Positions 1-10,000 of a stretch of DNA of 56,409 bases are shown here, piece by piece (the first letter of the stretch is position 1; each line of letters starts with the position of its first letter). The DNA lies in contig SSGN01000025.1 of the NCBI GenBank assembly GCA_008016945.1, positions 1 through 56,409 of the forward strand, given 5' to 3'. Source of the stretch: Flavobacteriales bacterium. Lineage in GTDB: Bacteria; Bacteroidota; Bacteroidia; Flavobacteriales; PHOS-HE28. The notes under the pieces were generated by a model. That model worked only from the letters and a program-made list of their open reading frames with translations. It made no database searches and was not told the origin of the DNA. A program made the position numbers and the translations under genes.

Positions 1-791
1 ACCACGTACTCATCCACGAGGATACGACCGCAGTGCTCGCAAACGATGAGTTTCTTGTGGCTGGCGATGTCCAATTGGCGCTGGGGTGGAATGCTGTTGA
101 AGCAGCCTCCACAGCTGCCGCGCTCCACGGGAACCACGGCCAAGCCATTGCGTGCGTTGGTCCGAATGCGCTGGTAGGCGTTGAACAAGCGCGCTTCGAT
201 GTGCTTGGCAGCGGCTTCGCTCTTCTTCGTGAGGTCTTTCTCCTCCTTCTCGGTCTCCGCAACGATATCGTCCAACTCCTTACGCTTCAACTCCAGGTCC
301 TTCTTGCGATCGTCGTGGCGGGCCTTGCTTTCCTCCACCACCACCTTCTTGGCATCGATCTGCGCCTTGGCCTCCTTGATGCGCTTTTCGGCCAGCTGGA
401 TCTCCAGGTTCTGGAACTCCACCTCCTTGGTGAGTGAATCGTACTCCCGGTTGTTGCGCACTTTGGCCTGTTGGCCTTCGTATTTCTTGATCTGGCCCTT
501 GGCGTCCTTGATCAGGTTCTGCTTGTCGGTCACCTGGGTCTCCATCTCGGCCAGCTCGTCCTGGAGCTTCTTCATGCGCGTCTCCAGGCCAGCCACCTCA
601 TCTTCCAGGTCCTGTACCTCCAGCGGCAGTTCACCACGCTGAATGCGGATCTTGTCCACCTGCGAATCGATGTGTTGCAAGCGGTACAACTCGACAAGCT
701 TCTCGGCCACGGTGATGTCCGTTTTCGATGCGGCACCGCTCTTGGTGGCCTTTACTTCCTTCTCCGGAGCCTTCACGTCGCTCTTCGCCAT
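1..791 (-). CDS. C4-type zinc-ribbon coiled-coil protein (3' end cut by window)
   Basis: The frame starts at ATG 791 and stays open to the window edge, so only the extreme C-terminus is missing. After a short Lys-rich head, roughly residues 35-205 are charged heptad-like sequence typical of a long antiparallel coiled coil. A C4 zinc ribbon follows: Cys227 and Cys230 in CGGCF, Cys251 and Cys254 in CEHCG. This is the architecture of the zf-RING_7 / CT398-like family, proposed to bind nucleic acid or act as an assembly chaperone; its biochemical role is not settled. It lies 3 nt downstream of the NIF3-family gene on the same strand, so the two are very probably co-transcribed. Confidence 0.85.
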   Translation of the reverse strand, partial: MAKSDVKAPEKEVKATKSGAASKTDITVAEKLVELYRLQHIDSQVDKIRIQRGELPLEVQDLEDEVAGLETRMKKLQDELAEMETQVTDKQNLIKDAKGQIKKYEGQQAKVRNNREYDSLTKEVEFQNLEIQLAEKRIKEAKAQIDAKKVVVEESKARHDDRKKDLELKRKELDDIVAETEKEEKDLTKKSEAAAKHIEARLFNAYQRIRTNARNGLAVVPVERGSCGGCFNSIPPQRQLDIASHKKLIVCEHCGRILVDEYV

Positions 792-794
792 GGG

Positions 795-1889
795 TCAGTA
801 ATGGTATATGGGATCCGTGACGTTTTCCGTCAAACGGACGGCAAAAGTAGGGAAAAGTTCCCCTAACCGGCGCTGGATCAGGTTCATGGTGAATTGCTCG
901 CTGCCATAGTGCCCGATATCGGCCAGGAGGAGCCTTCCATCCGCGTCGAAGAATTCGTGGTACTTGAGGTCTCCCGTGAGGTAGGCATCGGCCCCGGCGG
1001 CCTTGGCCTTCCCCACCAGGAAAGCCCCTGACCCTCCGCACAATGCGACCCTTCGCACCGGTTTACCGAGCAGGGCGGTATGGCGCACCACCTGCAGCCC
1101 GAACGTCGCCTTCAGCATAGCGAGGAAGACGGTCTCGTCCAAGGGCTTCTCCAGCTCGCCGATCAGGCCCGCCCCCACACCCGGATGCGCATTGACCAGC
1201 GGAACGAGGTCGTAAGCCACCTCCTCGTACGGATGTGCGCTGATCATGGCCGCCACCACCGCTTGCTGCACCACGGCGGGTACGATCACCTCGATGCGCA
1301 CTTCGGGACCGCTGTGCCGCTCGCCCCGTGTGCCCACATACGGATCGGTGCCTTCGCCAGGACGGAAAGTGCCCACGCCATCGGCATTGAAGCTGCATTC
1401 GTCGTACGCCCCGATGGTGCCCGCCCCGGCCTTGAACATGGCGGTGCGAACGGCCTCCGCATGGGCCGCCGGGCTGAAGACGATGAGCTTGGACAACTGG
1501 CCCGGCTTGGGGGCCAGTACGCGAACGTGGGTCAACCCGAGGCGCGCTGCGATCTCCCCGTTCACTCCGGAAATGACGTTGTCCAGGTTGGTGTGGATGG
1601 CGTACAGCGCGATGCCGTGCCGGATGGCGGCAAGCACCGTACGCTCCACGTAGCCATTGCCCGAAAGGCTCTTCAATCCGCGGAAGATCACCGGATGGTG
1701 GCTGATGATGAGGCCACACCCCAGGCGGGCGGCCTCTTCCACCACGGCTTCGGTACAATCGAGACAAACGAGCGCCGAGGTGATCTCCGTTGCGGGATCG
1801 CCCACTTGAAGACCACTGTTGTCGTACTCCTCCTGAAGCGCGCGCGGCGCCCAGGCCTCCAAGGCGTTGGTGATGTCTTTGATGCGCAT
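795..1889 (-). CDS. NIF3/YqfO-family dinuclear metal-centre protein
   Basis: This 364-residue protein belongs to the NIF3 / GTP cyclohydrolase I type 2 homologue family, which forms toroidal hexamers with two metals per subunit. Metal-site signatures are visible: SHHPVIF (His64, His65), HTNLDN (Asp103) and the C-terminal LADIGHYGSEQF. The length matches the long form, which has a PII/CutA-like domain inserted between the two halves (about residues 125-230), rather than the short YbgI form of about 250. ATG 1889 is chosen because MRIKDITNALE is the family N-terminus; the open frame runs on to 2369 but that extension reads as non-coding. Function beyond metal binding is unproven for the family. 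Confidence 0.9.
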   Translation of the reverse strand: MRIKDITNALEAWAPRALQEEYDNSGLQVGDPATEITSALVCLDCTEAVVEEAARLGCGLIISHHPVIFRGLKSLSGNGYVERTVLAAIRHGIALYAIHTNLDNVISGVNGEIAARLGLTHVRVLAPKPGQLSKLIVFSPAAHAEAVRTAMFKAGAGTIGAYDECSFNADGVGTFRPGEGTDPYVGTRGERHSGPEVRIEVIVPAVVQQAVVAAMISAHPYEEVAYDLVPLVNAHPGVGAGLIGELEKPLDETVFLAMLKATFGLQVVRHTALLGKPVRRVALCGGSGAFLVGKAKAAGADAYLTGDLKYHEFFDADGRLLLADIGHYGSEQFTMNLIQRRLGELFPTFAVRLTENVTDPIYHY

Positions 1890-1922
1890 GGGGGCGAAGT
1901 TCGGTGATGCCGATCGGCTCTG

Positions 1923-2288
1923 GTGAACGGAACTCCGATCCGGATCCGGTGCGCCAGGGTGCCGAATGCCGGGACGACCGACCCGTGGCGGGTGAACATG
2001 GCCTTGGCCAAGGCCGCGGTGGCCGAGGAGAACTTCGGCGAAGCTGCACGGGTGCTCTCCACCTCCATACACCCCGGTGCCGACTGCCATGGCGAGGCCT
2101 CCAAGCTGATGGCGGACATCACCAAGCGCGCCGACGCCCAGAACAAACGCAACTGGAACTTCGAGATGAAGAAGTGGGACGATGGTGTGGACATCTCGAA
2201 ACAGTGGATCGCCGCGTACCGCGATGTGGGGGTGGCCTATGGCCAGAACCAACAGCCGGTGACCTACCGCGTCAATGGCTGGTGGTGA
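1923..2288 (+). pseudogene. C-terminal gene remnant (unrecognised family)
   Basis: A 121-codon frame opens with GTG 1923 but only becomes protein-like from about 1986 (VNMALAKAAVAEENFGEAARVLS). It ends with an amphipathic helix and the hydrophobic tail VTYRVNGWW. It has no signal peptide or credible N-terminus and lies head-to-head against the NIF3 gene start with only 33 nt between. A strong terminator hairpin follows 38 nt after the stop. I read it as the 3' end of a larger gene whose 5' part was lost when the NIF3 locus came to lie beside it. A small functional gene cannot be excluded. I do not recognise the family. Confidence 0.45.
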
Positions 2289-2326
2289 CCACGGAACAAG
2301 ACCGAGAAGCCCAACCACCCCGCCTT

Positions 2327-2363
2327 GGATCCCCCGGCCCGCGACGTGCGGACCGGGGGATCC
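2327..2363 (+). terminator. Hairpin terminator after the remnant ORF
   Basis: A perfect 11-bp inverted repeat (GGATCCCCCGG at 2327-2337, CCGGGGGATCC at 2353-2363) has a loop that can itself pair (CCGC/GCGG). It is followed by a short T/C-rich stretch. It sits just after the stop at 2288 and before the lpxK promoter, so it probably ends the remnant's transcript. Confidence 0.6.
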
Positions 2364-2489
2364 TTCCATTCCACCCCAGGCCCCGCCCGATCACCTGTGG
2401 CTCGGAGGTTCCGTGGCATGCGCCAGGGTGGTGTAGGAGGAAGGCCCCCGATGGCCATGCCGTGCGATGCACCGTGTCGCGGCGTGGCC

Positions 2490-2497
2490 TTCCTTTG
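2490..2497 (+). promoter_or_regulatory. -7 box of lpxK (TTCCTTTG)
   Basis: TTCCTTTG resembles the Bacteroidota sigma-factor -7 consensus TAnnTTTG and lies 7 nt before ATG 2505. It supports that start over upstream in-frame codons and implies a very short leader or none. Confidence 0.4.
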
Positions 2498-2504
2498 TGT
2501 CCGT

Positions 2505-3593
2505 ATGCCCATCCGGCACCTCCTCCTTCTCCCCATCACCGGGTTACTCGGCTTGGTGCTGCGCGTTCGCCATGCCCTGTACGACGCCCGGATCCTCCGC
2601 ACGGTACGCCCAGCCCTACCCACCATCGCCATTGGTAACCTGGCCCTCGGCGGTACCGGCAAGACACCGATGCTGGAACTGGTGCTGCGCACCCTGGAAG
2701 GTACCGCCCCGATCGCCACCCTGAGCCGGGGCTACGGCCGCCGTACCACCACCATCCACGAGGTACAGGCCTCCGATGATGCGGACCGGAGCGGTGACGA
2801 ACCGCTGCAGGTGAAACACCACTTCCCCGAAGCTCGCGTGTTCGTGGGTGCGGACCGGGTGAAGGCCATCGCCCTGATCCAGCGGACGGTGCCCGGTGCG
2901 CAGGCCGTGGTGTTGGACGATGCGTTGCAACACCGGCGCCTGGATGCGGGGCTGAACATCCTGCTCACCACGTGGCAGCGGCCATACTGCGATGACGCGC
3001 TGGTGCCCGCGGGCAGGCTACGCGACCTCCCCCTGCGCGCAAAGGCCGCCCCGATCGTGGTGGTGACCAAATGTCCGGCCCTACCATCCGCGGACGAACA
3101 GCTCCGATGGCGCGAACGGCTTGGGCTGCGCAAGGAGCAACGGTTGTTCTTCGCAGGGATCGCGTACCAGGAACCCGCACCATTGGCCGGCCATGGACAT
3201 CCGGGGCCAGCCGCAGGACCGCCCCATGCCGACCACCCCTGGTCCGCCACCCAAGGCCTGCTCTTCACCGGCATCGCCGACCCCGTCCCCCTGCTCGCCC
3301 ACCTGCGCGGCCACTTCGCCCACGTGGAACATGTGGCCTTCCCGGACCACCACCGGTTCAGCACCGCCGACCTGCGAGGGCTCGCCGAGCTGTTCCGTAT
3401 TTTCGCGCCCGGCCCGAAAGTGCTGATCACCACGGAAAAGGATGCGGCCCGGCTGCGTTCCGTGTTACCGGGAAGTCCACTGGGGGCGGCCCCCACGGTG
3501 GTGATCGGCATGCGGGCCGTGATATTGAACGAACCCGACCGTTTCGCTGACCTCATACGCCAACATGTTGCAACGCATCCAGCGCATCGCTGA
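2505..3593 (+). CDS. lpxK: Tetraacyldisaccharide 4'-kinase LpxK
   Basis: LpxK phosphorylates the 4' position of the tetraacyl disaccharide to make lipid IVA, a late step of lipid A synthesis at the inner membrane. The 362-residue protein has a hydrophobic N-terminal helix (about residues 5-20) for membrane contact and the family's P-loop GNLALGGTGKTP at residues 44-55. DDALQHR, typical of the family, follows mid-protein. ATG 2505 fits the family N-terminus and the promoter box just upstream. It heads a plus-strand operon; its 3' end overlaps the next gene by 29 nt, a common pairing of lpxK with purine nucleoside phosphorylase in Bacteroidota. Confidence 0.93.
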   Translation: MPIRHLLLLPITGLLGLVLRVRHALYDARILRTVRPALPTIAIGNLALGGTGKTPMLELVLRTLEGTAPIATLSRGYGRRTTTIHEVQASDDADRSGDEPLQVKHHFPEARVFVGADRVKAIALIQRTVPGAQAVVLDDALQHRRLDAGLNILLTTWQRPYCDDALVPAGRLRDLPLRAKAAPIVVVTKCPALPSADEQLRWRERLGLRKEQRLFFAGIAYQEPAPLAGHGHPGPAAGPPHADHPWSATQGLLFTGIADPVPLLAHLRGHFAHVEHVAFPDHHRFSTADLRGLAELFRIFAPGPKVLITTEKDAARLRSVLPGSPLGAAPTVVIGMRAVILNEPDRFADLIRQHVATHPAHR

Positions 3594-4374
3594 ACACCTC
3601 AAGGAGACCACCGGCTTCACCCCAGAAACGGGCATCATCCTCGGCACGGGGCTTAGCGCCTTGGGCAACGAGATCCAAGTGGAACACGCCATCCCGTACG
3701 GTGCCATCCCCGAATTCCCGGTGAGCACCGTGGAAGGGCATCCCGGCAAGCTCCTGTTCGGCTACCTGGGGGGCAAACCCGTGGTGGCCATGCAGGGCAG
3801 GTTCCACTTCTACGAAGGCTGGACCATGCAGGAGGTGGTGCTGCCGGTGCGGGTGTTCAAATACCTCGGCATCCAACGCCTATTCGTGAGCAACGCCTGC
3901 GGCGGGACCAACCCATCCTTCGACACCGGCGACCTCATGATCATCAACGACCACATCAATCTCTTCCCCAATCCACTGATCGGGAAGAACATCGATGAAC
4001 TCGGGCCGCGTTTCCCGGACATGAGCGAACCGTACGATCGGGGCTTCATCGCCAAGGCCAAGGCCATCGCCGCCGCGAACGGCATCGCCGTGCGCGAAGG
4101 GTGTTACGTGGGCCTTACCGGCCCCACCCTGGAAACCCCGGCGGAGTACCGCTATGTCCGCATCATCGGTGGCGATGCCGTGGGCATGAGCACCGTACCC
4201 GAAGTGATCGCCGCACGCCACATGGGTATTCCTTGCTTCGCCATGAGCGTGATCACCGACATGGGCGTGGAAGGCCGCATCGAGAAGACCACCCATGAGA
4301 TGGTGCAACGCGTGGCCGAGAAGGCCGAACCGAAACTCACGCTGATCATGCGTGAAATGATCGCAAGCTTCTGA
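3565..4374 (+). CDS. punA: Purine-nucleoside phosphorylase (class I, trimeric)
   Basis: The enzyme cleaves purine (deoxy)ribonucleosides with phosphate to the free base and (deoxy)ribose-1-phosphate in the cytosolic purine salvage pathway. The 269-residue length matches the low-molecular-weight trimeric PNP / MTAP family. Visible motifs are the phosphate-binding GTGLSALG near residue 27, GHPGKL, HFYEGW, SNACGG and the base-site segment GPTLETPAEYR followed by VGMSTVPEVIAARH. It overlaps the end of lpxK and its TGA overlaps the gatB ATG by one base, so translation is probably coupled across all three. Confidence 0.93.
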   Translation: MLQRIQRIAEHLKETTGFTPETGIILGTGLSALGNEIQVEHAIPYGAIPEFPVSTVEGHPGKLLFGYLGGKPVVAMQGRFHFYEGWTMQEVVLPVRVFKYLGIQRLFVSNACGGTNPSFDTGDLMIINDHINLFPNPLIGKNIDELGPRFPDMSEPYDRGFIAKAKAIAAANGIAVREGCYVGLTGPTLETPAEYRYVRIIGGDAVGMSTVPEVIAARHMGIPCFAMSVITDMGVEGRIEKTTHEMVQRVAEKAEPKLTLIMREMIASF

Positions 4375-5864
4375 TGAACGAGAAGAAGGAAGTGGTGACC
4401 GGCACAGGAGCGCCGCACTGGAGCGAGAAGTACGAACTGGTCGTCGGACTTGAGGTGCACGCGCAGCTGATCACCCAGAGCAAGGCCTATAGCAGCGACC
4501 CCAACGCCTACGGCGACCATCCGAACACCAATGTGAGCGTGATCACCCTGGGGCATCCGGGCACCTTGCCGGTGGCCAACAAGAAGGTGGTCGAACTCGC
4601 CGTGCGCATGGGCCTGGCCACGCACTGCACCATTGCGCCATGGATGCACTATGCGCGCAAGAACTACTTCTACCCCGACCTTCCCAAAGGCTACCAGATC
4701 ACGCAGGACCAGACGCCGATCTGCACCGAAGGCCATGTGATGATACCGCGCGGCGAAGAGGAAAAGCGCATCGGCATCACCCGGATCCACATGGAGGAGG
4801 ACGCCGGCAAGAGCATCCACGACGTGGACCCCTTCAACACCCTGGTCGACCTGAACCGCGCCGGGGTGCCCCTGATCGAGATCGTGAGCGAACCCGATAT
4901 CCGCAGTGGGCAGGAGGCGTATGACTACCTCACCGAGATCCGCCGGTTGGTGCGCTACCTCGACATCTGCGATGGGAACATGGAAGAGGGCAGCTTGCGC
5001 TGCGACGCCAACATCAGCCTACGCCCCATCGGCACCGAGGCCTTCGGCACCCGTTGCGAGGTGAAGAACATGAACAGCTTCCGGAACGTGATGCGCGCGA
5101 TCGAGTACGAGGCGCAACGGCAGAGCGAACTGCTGGATGCCGGCCAGACGATCACCATGGAGACACGCACCTTCGACGCCGCGAAGGGTAGCACCATCGG
5201 TATGCGCAGCAAGGAACAGGCCCACGACTACCGCTATTTCCCCGAACCCGACCTGCAGCCCATCTCGGTGAGCGAGGCCATGAGGGAGGCGATCCGCAGG
5301 GAGATGCCGCCGTTGCCGCGCGAGCTGCGGGCCAAGTACACCACCACCCTCGGGCTAAGCGATTACGATGCAGCGATCCTCACCGACGACAAGGTCACCG
5401 CACTGTACTACGAAGGGGTGATCTCGCATACCAGCAATTACAAGAGCGCAGCGAACTGGGTGATGGGCGATGTGCGCAGCTGGGCGAACGAGCGTGGCCT
5501 CTCGATGGATGCCTTTCCCATCAGCCCAGAGCGCCTGGCCGGATTGGTGCAGTTGATCGACAGCGGCAAGGTGAGCCACAGCACCGCCAGTCAGAAGCTG
5601 TTCCCGTTGATGTTGGAAGACACCACCACCAGTGCCGAAGGTCTCGCCGTGAAGCATGACCTCGTTCAACAGACCGACGAAGGCCTGATCGAAAGCCTCA
5701 TGCAACAAGCCATGAACACCTACCCCGATAAGGTCGAAGCCTACCGCAAGGGCAACAAAGGCCTACTCGGCCTCTTCATGGGCGAAGTGATGAAGGGCAC
5801 CAAGGGCAAGGCCGACCCTAAACGAACCAACGAAGTGGTCCGCCGGATCCTGGACCAACAATGA
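4374..5864 (+). CDS. gatB: Asp-tRNA(Asn)/Glu-tRNA(Gln) amidotransferase subunit B
   Basis: GatB is the kinase and tRNA-binding subunit of GatCAB, which converts Glu-tRNA(Gln) and/or Asp-tRNA(Asn) into correctly charged species. The 496-residue protein shows the GatB signatures KYELVVGLEVHAQL at the N-terminus, YFYPDLPKGYQITQ, and RCDANISLRP, followed by a C-terminal GatB/YqeY helical tail for tRNA binding (about residues 350-495). The start is fixed by the ATGA overlap with the preceding stop. gatA and gatC are not in this window. Confidence 0.95.
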   Translation: MNEKKEVVTGTGAPHWSEKYELVVGLEVHAQLITQSKAYSSDPNAYGDHPNTNVSVITLGHPGTLPVANKKVVELAVRMGLATHCTIAPWMHYARKNYFYPDLPKGYQITQDQTPICTEGHVMIPRGEEEKRIGITRIHMEEDAGKSIHDVDPFNTLVDLNRAGVPLIEIVSEPDIRSGQEAYDYLTEIRRLVRYLDICDGNMEEGSLRCDANISLRPIGTEAFGTRCEVKNMNSFRNVMRAIEYEAQRQSELLDAGQTITMETRTFDAAKGSTIGMRSKEQAHDYRYFPEPDLQPISVSEAMREAIRREMPPLPRELRAKYTTTLGLSDYDAAILTDDKVTALYYEGVISHTSNYKSAANWVMGDVRSWANERGLSMDAFPISPERLAGLVQLIDSGKVSHSTASQKLFPLMLEDTTTSAEGLAVKHDLVQQTDEGLIESLMQQAMNTYPDKVEAYRKGNKGLLGLFMGEVMKGTKGKADPKRTNEVVRRILDQQ

Positions 5865-7006
5865 TGTACCTTATGATGCGTACCCTCGTCCCGACCCTCG
5901 GACTCCTCGCACTCATCGCTTGCAACGGTAGCGGTGGCGACCGCTCCATCGAGATCACCGTGGAAGGTGCCGGTGGTCGTACCGTGCATTTCAACCGCTT
6001 CGAAAGCAACCGCCCAGTGGCCGTGGACTCGGTGAAACTCGACGCCGATGGACACGGCACCTTGCATGTGGCCGCGATGCCCCTTGACCTTTACCAACTT
6101 TCCCTGGGTGATGACAAAGTGATCCTCGCCTTGGACAGCAACGAAAGCGTGAAGGTGGAGGCTTCGTTGGGGCAGCTCTCCACGCCCAGAACCGTGAGCG
6201 GCTCCCCGAACAGTGAGGCCCTGCATGCGTTCTACCGCGACGCCAAAGCCTTCGACGATGAACGTGAGCGCCTTCGTGTGGCCATTGGATCACAAGGCGA
6301 CACCGCGATGATCCGCCAGTTCAACGCATTGAACGCCGGGTTCTACGAGCAGTGCAAAACCTTCGCCACCACCCACGCCTCCTCCCCGGCCGCGCTCACC
6401 GCCTTGGGCCGATTGGACATGAAACGCGAACTACCCCTGTTCAAGATGGTGCGGGACAGCCTCCGCAAGACCATGCCGCGCTCGGGCTTCTTCACCATGA
6501 TGCGCGACCAGGTGGACCGGTTGGAACAACAGGAGATCGTGCTGAAGATGCAGGAAGAGGAGATGAAGCGCCTGAGCAATCTCCTGCCCGCAGGTGGCGC
6601 GGCGCCCGAGATCAGGCAGGCCACGCCCGATGGCGGCACCTTCGCCCTGAGCCAGCTGCGCGGCAAAGTGGTGCTGATCGACTTCTGGGCCAGCTGGTGC
6701 CGACCCTGCCGGATCGAGAACCCCAACGTGAAGAAGATCCATGCCAAATATGCGGCCAAGGGCTTCGAGATCCTCGGTGTATCGCTGGATCGCGACCATG
6801 CCGCCTGGGTCAAGGCCATCAAGGACGACGGCCTGCCCTGGAAGCACGTGAGCGACCTGGGGTTCTGGAACAACGCTGCCGCGCAGGAATACGGTGTGCA
6901 GAGCATCCCCTACACCGTGCTGGTGGACCGCGATGGCAACATCCTGGAGAAGGGCCTGCGTGCGCACGAGCTGGATGCGAAACTGGCCGCCATCCTCGGT
7001 TCATGA
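5861..7006 (+). CDS. TlpA-like thiol:disulfide oxidoreductase lipoprotein
   Basis: A 381-residue periplasm-facing thioredoxin-fold protein. The N-terminus carries a lipoprotein signal with predicted lipidated Cys21 (LLALIAC). A DUF4369-like beta domain spans about residues 28-115, a helical linker about 120-245, and an AhpC/TSA-TlpA thioredoxin domain about 248-381 with active site WCRPC (Cys280, Cys283). Proteins of this layout are common in Bacteroidota and thought to reduce or isomerise periplasmic disulfides; the substrate is unknown. The start overlaps the gatB stop by 4 nt. Two in-frame ATGs at 5873 and 5876 are alternative starts that also keep the signal sequence. Confidence 0.88.
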   Translation: MMYLMMRTLVPTLGLLALIACNGSGGDRSIEITVEGAGGRTVHFNRFESNRPVAVDSVKLDADGHGTLHVAAMPLDLYQLSLGDDKVILALDSNESVKVEASLGQLSTPRTVSGSPNSEALHAFYRDAKAFDDERERLRVAIGSQGDTAMIRQFNALNAGFYEQCKTFATTHASSPAALTALGRLDMKRELPLFKMVRDSLRKTMPRSGFFTMMRDQVDRLEQQEIVLKMQEEEMKRLSNLLPAGGAAPEIRQATPDGGTFALSQLRGKVVLIDFWASWCRPCRIENPNVKKIHAKYAAKGFEILGVSLDRDHAAWVKAIKDDGLPWKHVSDLGFWNNAAAQEYGVQSIPYTVLVDRDGNILEKGLRAHELDAKLAAILGS

Positions 7007-10000
7007 AGCACCGGCGTGCCATCCTCCTTCTGAGCGGGCTCTTCGGCCCGCTCCTGCTATCCGGGCAGGGATACTTCCAGCAACAGGTGGACTATTCGAT
7101 CGAGGTACGGCTCGATGACCGCTCACACACGTTGCATGCCCACGAGGCATTCACCTACCAGAACAACAGCAACACCACGCTGGACACGATCTGGATCCAC
7201 CTCTGGCCGAACGCCTACCGCGACCGGACCACCGCGCTGTGCAAGCAGCTGGACAGCCATGGGGACCTGGACCTGCACTTCGCCACCGAGGAGGAACGCG
7301 GAGGGATCGACAGCCTGGACTTCCACGCGGACGGTGCCAAGGCGCAATGGGGCCATCACCCACGACACATCGACATCGGTTGGATCGAACTGAACACACC
7401 GCTCGCACCGGGACAACGCGTGACGATCTCCACGCCCTTCCGCGTGAAGATCCCCGATGGCGGATTCTCGCGCCTGGGCCATACCGGCCAGGCCTACTAC
7501 ATCACCCAATGGTATCCCAAACCCGCCGTGTTCGATGCGCAAGGCTGGCATGCGATGCCCTACCTCACCCAAGGTGAGTTCTACAGCGAATTCGGATCGT
7601 TCGACGTACGCATCACCCTACCCCGCAATTACGTGGTGGGAGCCACCGGCGTGCTGCAGGATGCCACAGAGCAGCAATGGATGGACTCGTTGGCCGCACT
7701 ACCTCGCACCGACACCCACCGGATCGATGTGAACCTGCTCGGCGCCACCGCGAGGCCCTTCCCACCATCGGCCGCGGAGACCAAGACGATACGCTACGTA
7801 CAGGACAACGTGCACGACTTCGCCTGGTTCGCCGACAAGCGGTTCATCGTGCGCAGCAGTGAAGTGGCCCTTCCCCACAGCGGCCGCACCGTGAGGACCT
7901 GGGCGCTCTTCACCCCGAAGAACGCCACGTTGTGGGCCGATGCCGTGAGCTACGTGAACGAGAGTGTGCGCTTCTATAGTGAATGGGCCGGTGACTATCC
8001 GTACGATGCTTGCACAGCCATCGATGGCACCATCTCCGCCGGTGGTGGCATGGAATACCCCATGATCACCATCATCGGCGACATGGGTGATAAGCAGTCG
8101 TTGGACAATGTGATCGCGCACGAGGTGGGGCACAATTGGTTCTACGGCATCCTGGCCAGCAACGAGCGCGACCACCCTTGGATGGACGAGGGCCTCAACA
8201 GCTTCGTGGAACTGCTGTACATGCGGAAGCGCTATCCCAACGGTGGCCATTCCATTGGCGGATCGCTCCCCCTGAGCAAGGTCCTCGGACCTACGCACGA
8301 CGGCCATCGCCAACAGCACGAGTGGATGTACCGGTTCAACGCACGCCGCAACCTGGACCAATCGATCGCGCTCCCTTCAACGGACTTCACCAGCACCAAT
8401 TACGGCTGCATGGTGTATGCGAAAAGCGCCTTGGCGTTCGACCACTTGTTGGCCTACCTCGGCGACGACATCATGCGACGCTGCATGAACGCCTACTACG
8501 ATACCTGGAAGTTCAAACACCCGGGTCCGATGGATGTGCGGCAGGTGTTCGAGCGGGAGAGCGGGAAGGATCTGAGGTGGGTGTTCAATGGGCTGATCGA
8601 AACGGATGCGAAAGTCGACGTGAAGGCCATCTCGTTGAAGCGCGACCCAACGCTCTATCTGAGAAACACAGGGCTCGATTCCATTCCGGTCCCCGTGACC
8701 GCTTGGAATGGCAACGACTCGTTGGGGACCCGATGGTTCATGGCCACCCCAACCACCACCGGCCATGAACACCCCTGGCCCAACGCTGACCGCATCCGCA
8801 TCGACGCAGACAACCGCACACTCGACATCGACCGGCGCAACAACAGCATACGCAGCCATGGCCTTTTCAAGCGCTGGGCACCGTTGCAGTTCAAATGGCT
8901 GCTGGGTGTGGAACCGAACGACAAGCGTACGGTGTACTACACACCCCTCCCCGCGTGGAACGGCAACGATGGCTGGCAGCTCGGACTGGCCGCCTACAAC
9001 ACCACCTTCCCCTCGCAACGCACCGAGTGGGTGTTCGCACCGATGTATGGTCTGGCCAGCGAACGTCCGGGCGGTGCGGCGCGCCTCGAACACCACTTCG
9101 ACCGGATGCGCAGCAGGGTGTTCCAGAACATCACGGTCGGCGCCAGCGGTCGATCCGCGGCAACGTTCCGCGACCACCATGATGTGGCGTGGTACGACAA
9201 GGTGACGCCCTATGTGCATTTCGACCTGAAGCGCGATCCGCTGAACAGGCCATGGCAGCATCGGATCAGCCTGCGCGGCGTGTACCTGCACAACGGCGCA
9301 CGCCACCACACCGCGCACGGATCCGTGATCGGAACCTCGAACGAAAGGTTCTACCTGGAGGTCCAGTACCGCGCCGAGGACAAGAGCAAGTTGCACCGAT
9401 CGCTGGTCCTGCCCACGGTGACGCACGAGCACGACTTCTTGCGCGCCTCGCTGGAGCTACGCCAAGCTTTCGCGCTGAACGACCGGAACGACGAGATCCG
9501 CTTCCGGGCCTTCGCCGGCGCATTCCTCTGGAAACGCGATGACCGGCTCTACAACGGGCTTCACGCCTGGGGCCTGACCTGGGGCACCGAGGACATGCTG
9601 TACGATCATGCCTACCTGGAACGCAACGCACGTGATCGGTTCACCCAACGGCAGTACAACACCCAGCAAGGCGCGTTCAAAACACCGTTCCGGCAAGGAG
9701 GCAGCGACACCTGGATCGGGGCGTTGAACCTGGAGATCGATGTTCCCGTGGGCTTGCCGCTAGCCCTTTTCGGAAGTGCGGGCGTGGTCCCGATCACCCG
9801 CATCACCCAGGAGGGACGCACCACGGCCAGCGCCACCTACCTCGAAGCCGGCCTCGGGATCGTGGCCGTGCGCGACGTGCTGGAGGTGTGGTTCCCGCTG
9901 GTGGTGAGCGAACGCATCGCCGATGAGGAAAGATATCACGACCGCCACATCGCGGACCGGATCCGCTTCATCTTCGCATTGGACAAGCTCGACCCCACCA

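Noticed and set aside
1890..2369. N-terminal extension of the NIF3-family frame
   Set aside because: The family N-terminus begins at 1889; the extension is antisense to the gene remnant and has no homology signal.
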